Positions 56,083-61,114 of a stretch of DNA of 61,114 bases are shown one piece after another. The DNA lies in contig JAAMPI010000137.1 in NCBI GenBank assembly GCA_013054445.1, positions 1 through 61,114 on the forward strand, written 5' to 3'. How positions within the stretch are numbered: position 1 is the stretch's first letter; the number at the start of each line of letters is the position of its first letter. The position numbers were made by a program, and so were the translations under genes. Below the pieces are notes generated by a model. It worked only from the letters and a program-made list of their open reading frames with translations. It was not told the DNA's origin and did not search any database. This DNA comes from Cudoniella acicularis. Its lineage: Eukaryota > Ascomycota > Leotiomycetes > Helotiales > Helotiaceae.

Positions 56083-56390
56083 TGTTGCGACTGAGGATAT
56101 ATGGAAGTGAAGTTGGGTTGCTAAAAGAGTGTGAATTGCAAGTCTGGTCTAATCTAGTCTACAGAACAGCTCTTGGTGGGAGCTGTGTCCNATATATATA
56201 GCTTCCGGTGCCCACATGCTACCGAGGTTCCTGCTCATCTTCCTACGCATAAACTACAGTAGTAGCTTTATGCCTTGGCCCATATGATCAATGGCATCGT
56301 AGGATCTAAAGGCATAATCATCACAGCCGCTTCCTTAGAATCCTTCGGGTAGCGACCCCTGAGCACGTGACTGGAATCGCTTTCTCAACA
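56083..56390 (-). mobile_element. LTR-like repeat, copy 2 (inverted relative to copy 1)
   Basis: Minus-strand near-copy of 26074-26366, starting TGTTGAGAAAG (56390) and ending GTCGCAACA (56083). It contains one undetermined base (56191) next to its TATA-like region (GCTATATATATNGGACAC). Flanks CAACC and GTAAG do not match, so there is no target-site duplication. It separates two convergent truncated genes. Confidence 0.65.
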
Positions 56391-57436
56391 GTAAGTCGCA
56401 AAATCCTTAGAATACCTGTCAGGACAATTCGGATTGCGGTAACCATCGTACACGTAGTCGATAATTACACCGTGGTCATCGAACTGAGGGAACTTGGAAA
56501 TGAATTCTTCATTCAGGCGACGAAAGATTGAAATGGCCGTGTTCATGGTCAAAGCGGCAGTGGTAAATGCAATCTGGTGTTCCCTATATTCTGCCCACTA
56601 GTTGTTCATGTGTCAGTGAGTAACCACAAATTTTGAACGCGCATGGGGTCCGACTCATAGTCTGTCGAACATAGTGGCGAATATCAGTCAAATCCTTGAG
56701 GAGGCAAAAGATTGCAAATGAAATGTCGTCGTCTGTGGGCTCGAGCTTGTATGTATCGGCAACCTTGTTTGACTTAGACGGTAAGGCGCTCGAAGTCCAT
56801 TCGGTAGGTTCATCAACTTCCAAATAATTGAAACGGTTACGAAGACTAGCAACGCCCTTGTCGACTCCAGTGCTGTCGGCTTTTGCTTTCGTTCCTTTTG
56901 TCTGATCGGAAGTTCGGCTCAGTGGTTCCAAGATCCGGAGGGTTTCGCGGAGAACTTCAATGAAGTATTGATGCTTTTGGTTTGATGCCTGCGTTGATGG
57001 ATCTTTCTGACCTTGTTGCCTAAAGAACTCTTAGAGTTATGCTTTCAGATGGTGCAAGAATGGAGGGGCAGTTGCGAAACGCATGAAAAGAATGAAGGAC
57101 TTGCTTAAAGCACTTGTTGCATGCACTGCGAGCTGCAATGACCTCTTCAAGGGTTCGAATGATGATATTTGGTGCCATGGTTTTTTTTGTGCTCGCAATT
57201 GACTCAGCAATCCGAGGGATATCAGTCAGAGGGACATGGTGTTTTTCACTGGTCTCCTTTTTCGCGGCTCTTGCCTTTCCCTTGAGTCTGCCTTTACCCT
57301 TGTTTGCAGATTCCGTTGGGAATAGATTGCTCAAAAGGTTCGTCTCTCGTGCTCTGCTAGCCAACCATGTCATCACCTTGTTGGTGCCAGCTTTGTACTG
57401 CTTGTAGGTGCCGAAGAGAAATGGGTCGAGCGCCAT
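56391..57436 (-). pseudogene. DUF6604-like gene, truncated by LTR and with a lost splice donor
   Basis: Start at ATG 57436: MALDPFLFGTYKQYKAGTNK then VMTWLASRARE, the typical N-terminus of DUF6604-type fungal proteins. A probable intron (57020-57113, weak GTGCTT donor) leads to KHQYFIEVLRETLRILEPLS, RFNYLEVDEPTEWTSSALPS and DISFAIFCLLKDLTDIRHYV. The next intron (56598-56658) should begin GTGAGT but reads ATGAGT; its acceptor AACTAG is intact, and splicing would join RQT to WAEYREHQIAFTTAALTMNT. Coding then continues AISIFRRLNEEFISKFPQFD to KDFATY, where the LTR begins at 56390. The normal C-terminal part is missing. Function of the family is unknown. Confidence 0.65.
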
Positions 57437-58141
57437 TATGAAGAAATGTGTCAAAATATCAGGGTGCGACACAGTGGTGTGGAAGAGATTTAATTGTCTT
57501 GAATAGAAGGTGGGCGAAGTGTTCTTATAAAGCCTTCGCTAACTGAAGAAGCTAGCCTAAACGGGCCTAGCTCTTGATTTATGAGGTCACGTCTAACCTA
57601 GAGAGGCTGGCAGAATATTGTAGAGCGTGCCTGAGATCAATTAAAGCGAAGGAATGCCGTATGATCGGGCTTGAAGGTGAGATCGTTCTCTCGAAAGAAA
57701 TGTTTGGGCGCAAAGGCCAAGAGTTTGGTCGAAATACGGTCTAGAGTTGGATCAAAAGCGAGAGGTGGGAACCTGGATCTCAGAAGTCAGGTGACATCAC
57801 CCCCTTTTTTCCCCTGAGAATCCAAGACCCCATTCCCGAGAAAATTTCAACAGTAACAAGAGGACATTGAGATAACCCAATTCCCCATAGTCTATGGCCG
57901 TGCGCGACAGCCAACCACCAATCATGGGGAAAAGACACAATCGACCCGCTAGGGGGTAGGGGAGACTAGGAATCCTAGAAGCACAAAGGTGAGAAGGTCT
58001 GGCGTCCATGAAATAGGTACGAAATATCCTCGAACGTCATGTGACTGCATCCCACCCTCTTTTCAGTCGACCCGATACCTAGGCACGATATCGAGCAAAA
58101 CTTGCGAAACTTCAAATCACCTCTAGCCTGAAGCTGCAAAC
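57437..58141. other. intergenic
   Basis: Upstream region of the DUF6604-like pseudogene and 3' flank of the HET gene. No gene is supported. Confidence 0.45.
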
Positions 58142-60186
58142 TTAGATAATGGTCACAGTCCTAACCTCCGTCTCCCTCGTCTCCCTCGTCTCCCCAAAAT
58201 CCAACTTCGCCACGCCAACCCTCATGAATTCCCCCTCCACCACCCCCGTCTCCACAAGAAGCAAGCAATACACCCTCAAAGACAAAGCCTCATCTCCCGT
58301 CCAATCACTCTCGCAAAGTTTCGAAATCATCCTGAGACACCATACCTCGGTTGACGACCACTCCCTTTCCCCTGGAATATCGAGAAAACAAGTGAGATTC
58401 GTCGTTGACGTGGTGACATAAGCCATATACAAATGCTTATCATTGAGATGCCAGTCCCCGACAACCCTTTCCATAGGTCCTTTAAGAGTCAAACTCCCTC
58501 TAGAAATTTGACCGAAGGGTGTGTTCACTGGGATGACTTCCACATCCACGACTTCGGACAGAGCATCATAATCCTTAAACCAATGCGCGCGAAAGAGTAT
58601 AGACCCATTTATAGCAGCCCAAGACCACGACGGCGCAATATAATTTTTCGATCGAGAGACATTGACTTCGAGTCCAGTTTCCGAGTCGACATCTCCTTCC
58701 CGTTGCCAAAGAAGCTGTCGGATTAGATCTCCTCTCCAAAGTCCGGCGACATAAGCATCATTCCAAATCTGAAACAGCTCTTCCGCGATTCCAGCAAGTG
58801 CAATCAACTTATCCGTTTCTTGTGTGAGGGACCGAGATGTATATTCCTGAACAATGAACTCCCATCGACTGTACCCAAACAGACTCCGATCAGTCTCGTG
58901 ATGGATCGCTAACGGGCGGTCCTGACGGCCCCCCTGCTCGGAATAGGAGCCAGTTTGGCAGCGCCAGGTCATCATTCTCTTGCCGTAGTATAGTGTACGC
59001 TTGGGAAGGAGACTTTCCTGCAGGCACCACCCTCGACGGTCAATAGGCTCGCGGTTGGCTTTGTTCCGTAGTGATGGCTCGCTGTTGTCGATGATATATT
59101 CCGTTACGTAAAAAGGGCCGGGACTGTCTGATGGCTGTAACTCGGTTGCTGGGAGCCTCCAAGATCGTGGGATAAAACAACCCCCTAGGCTATTACTTGC
59201 CCCAGCAGCGAGAATAGTAAGAAATGACCGTCCGTAAACCCTACTCATTTGTGCAGATTCGATCTTCCAATCCTCGAGATTATCTTGCACGATGCAGAGG
59301 GAATCGATCCAGAGAGAGCGGATCCCGAGTATGCGGGTAATGGCTACGGCGTCGCGGAATGAGGGGGGTAACTTAGCCATGGGAATGCCTTGGATATGAG
59401 AATTTATTGTTTGCGTTGTTGTTCTTAGAAGGGGGATCGTGCCCCAGCAATGACTTAATGCTACCCAGAAGCCAGTCGTGGGTTGTGCGTATACGCGTAG
59501 ATAGGGTTCTTGTGATCCGTCTGAGGGACCGACATCCAACACTCGAGATGGTAATGTTCTCGGACGTTCCTCTTGGTCTTTGCTATCTTTTTCCACTGGA
59601 GACTGATATTTCAAACAAGCTGCCGGTAGAGTAGGACATGCCATGTGAGTGGAACTGCACTCATAAATCCAACGATGGACCGTTTCAAAAGCAGCTTCGG
59701 ATGCTGCATCTGGTGCTACTCTCTGAGTAGTCACAATACTTTCAGTAGGTGACCCTAAAAGTATCAGCAAGCCCATTCCTGACCTGACCCAACCTCCAAA
59801 ATTTGATACTCACGAACAACAGAATACAACGCTACAGTCCCAATCTGCTCAACATACCCCGAGAAGTCATATCCCGGCATGACTTCTAATAGAGGATCAT
59901 CGCCATCCTCTGCTTTAGGTTGATCTTGTGTAACAATTTCTATCATTCTGAGCATAGTACCGTCGTCACTTGGTTCCTCAGCCTGTAAGTATACTTGCTC
60001 TTCTCTATTCTTTCTTGCCGATCGACGTTTATATAGAAAGCTTCTACTTGCTGCGTCCCATAGCAGAGCACAAAGTGAGCATGTCTCCGCGGAAGCTTCT
60101 AAAACTTCAAAGCTTGCGGCATGAGGATACCCAGGTAAACCTCGCAGGGCTTTCAGTGTGATTCTGGTGCAAAGTCGACACAGCAT
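58142..60186 (-). CDS. HET-domain protein (heterokaryon-incompatibility type)
   Basis: Two exons, 59814-60186 and 58142-59754, with a 59-nt intron (GTGAGT...CTTTTAG) in phase 1, giving 661 residues from the ATG at 60186. The N-terminus has a cysteine-bearing lead-in (MLCRLCTRITLKALRG; SAETCSLCALLWDAASRS). The HET core follows: FWVALSHCWG (about residue 226), LPPSFRDAVAITRILGIRSL, WIDSLCIVQDNLEDW (about 276), YGRSFLTILAAGASNSLGG and RRGWCLQESLLPKRTLYYGK. The C-terminus has YIAPSWSWAAINGSI, the usual post-domain motif. HET proteins trigger cell death on contact with incompatible partners or act in fungal immunity-like responses; many paralogues exist and the partner here is unknown. The frame is intact. 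Confidence 0.85.
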
Positions 60187-61114
60187 TGTGGGTTAGTATT
60201 AAGACTTTACCCCCTGTTCGGTTTTCTATAATTGGAGAAGTGCCAGGATTCGTTTCTTGGTCTTGGGTTGAGGAGAGGCTATTCCATCTCTATAAAACGC
60301 AGTTGAAATCGATTTAGCCTAAATGTAGGACTTAATAGACCAATCAGAACCGACCATCTCCTTCGTCGCTGAGCAGAGGGTAATCCCTATATAAAGTTAC
60401 TAAACAGTCGAACACCAAAATCAATTATTCATCAAATCTCCCATGACCGAACAATTGGGTTTCTTGGCAAGTATTCTATACTATACGCGAAGTGGTTGCA
60501 CGATATGATAACTCTACTTTAATTAACAGGCCGCGTAGCATTTATTTGTCAGGCTCCTGGGTCGCTGACTTACAGGGACTCGCATGCTGTAAACTAGCGA
60601 GTACTCGCTAAAATATAGCGAGAACTCCCTGTAGAGAGATCGCCCCATGCACGCGATGCGCGCCCTTCTCTTTTATATCCTCTTAGATAAAAAGGAATAA
60701 TAAACAAATGTCTTATTTCAATATAAACAGTTTTGCACCGAATAACAATTCCGTACTTCCTTCCCATCGTGATTAGGCTGAAGGCGCTCCGCGAGCAGGG
60801 GAGGGAGAGGCCAAATCTTCAACAGCAATCTAGTGCCTCCCCCTATATTCCATATTCCGAAGAACAATAAATTAATCATCCAGCTTCAACCAAGCCTTCC
60901 AGCCTATTCTGAACCTCCCTACCTATATGTAAGGAGATTTTTCTACAATCCCATGCTAAACCCAGTACAAATTGCAGACCCGATATCCCACCTCTTCACA
61001 GAATATCTCCACGACTTTACCTGATAATCCAACATATCCTCCTACCCACACGATACTAACCTCACACAAGAACTACAAAACTTCACCTTCGACTCCAGCT
61101 ACCTCTACCTCCCC
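60187..61114. other. intergenic at the window end
   Basis: Promoter side of the HET gene. It contains the small inverted-repeat element at 60571-60633. From about 60833 a Pro/Tyr-rich frame (to 61024) and a second open frame to the window edge look weakly coding, perhaps the start of a gene beyond the window; I cannot support a model. Confidence 0.4.
60571..60633. repeat. 63-bp fold-back element with a perfect 16-bp central palindrome
   Basis: Ends TACAGGGACTCGC and GCGAGAACTCCCTGTA are imperfect inverted repeats. The centre, TAGCGAGTACTCGCTA (60595-60610), is its own reverse complement. It may be a tiny MITE or an extruding hairpin. Confidence 0.6.

Noticed and set aside
26074..56390. Simple inversion between the two LTR copies explaining the missing duplications
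   Set aside because: Exchanging flanks between the copies does not produce matching 5-bp sequences.
60833..61024. Possible gene start at the right edge
   Set aside because: Starts on GTG, has no domain, and the continuing open frame is different; not enough sequence in the window.
1..61114. A CRISPR array, operon or prophage-like system
   Set aside because: Spliced genes and fungal families throughout; no regularly spaced direct repeats with unique spacers were seen.

Overview
The window looks like a draft contig from a filamentous ascomycete. The class is probably Leotiomycetes (Helotiales-like); that placement is inferred from gene families, not measured. Genes have short GT-AG introns (about 44-111 nt) with CTAAC/CTGAC-like branch points. 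Families include HET, 2EXR, DUF6604, CBM18, a C2H2 regulator and a fused pseudouridine kinase/glycosidase. Islands of AT-rich, probably RIP-mutated repeat DNA separate the genes. Three N positions (52409, 52412, 56191) mark it as draft sequence.

Layout. 1-7781: a degraded cysteine-rich ORF, AT-rich spacer, then a long GC-rich block. 7782-10044: kelch-like single-pass membrane protein. 10907-11918: first 2EXR gene. 13158-13757: possible micro-exon gene built from a repeated exon+intron unit. 14244-19839: an orphan gene and a coiled-coil gene, with relics of coiled-coil relatives on both sides (about 16391 and 20398). 22597-22858: solo LTR with ACGCGT repeats. 23223-24530: F-box-like gene. 25358-26143: second 2EXR gene, cut by an LTR at 26074. 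26638-27801: APH-like kinase. 28182-31491: six-exon bifunctional pseudouridine-catabolism gene. 32046-32921: conserved secreted, probably GPI-anchored protein. 33887-35195: membrane-associated SDR. 35789-38347: C2H2 zinc-finger regulator. 39000-39300: 55-bp tandem array. 39352-40374: orphan gene. 41040-42300: transposon debris and a solo LTR. 42390-43181: third 2EXR gene. 44092-49019: very large repeat-rich coiled-coil protein. 49699-50119: MITE-like inverted-repeat element. 50606-51103: secreted four-CBM18 lectin. 52201-52323: intron-containing tRNA-Ser(AGA). 53279-53939: orphan gene. 54743-57436: two convergent pseudogenes, both cut at one LTR. 58142-60186: HET-domain gene.

The genes do not form one pathway or an obvious biosynthetic cluster. 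Housekeeping-type genes (pseudouridine catabolism, SDR, tRNA, GPI protein) lie among accessory fungal families (HET, DUF6604, 2EXR, lineage-specific coiled-coil proteins). Several accessory genes are visibly broken by LTRs, a splice-donor change or frameshifts. Four otherwise coherent genes are each interrupted by one base at or next to a short homopolymer, which points to assembly error there. The most unusual items are the exon+intron repeat at 13.2-13.8 kb, the repeat-built protein at 44-49 kb, and an inverted pair of LTRs that each end on a truncated gene.
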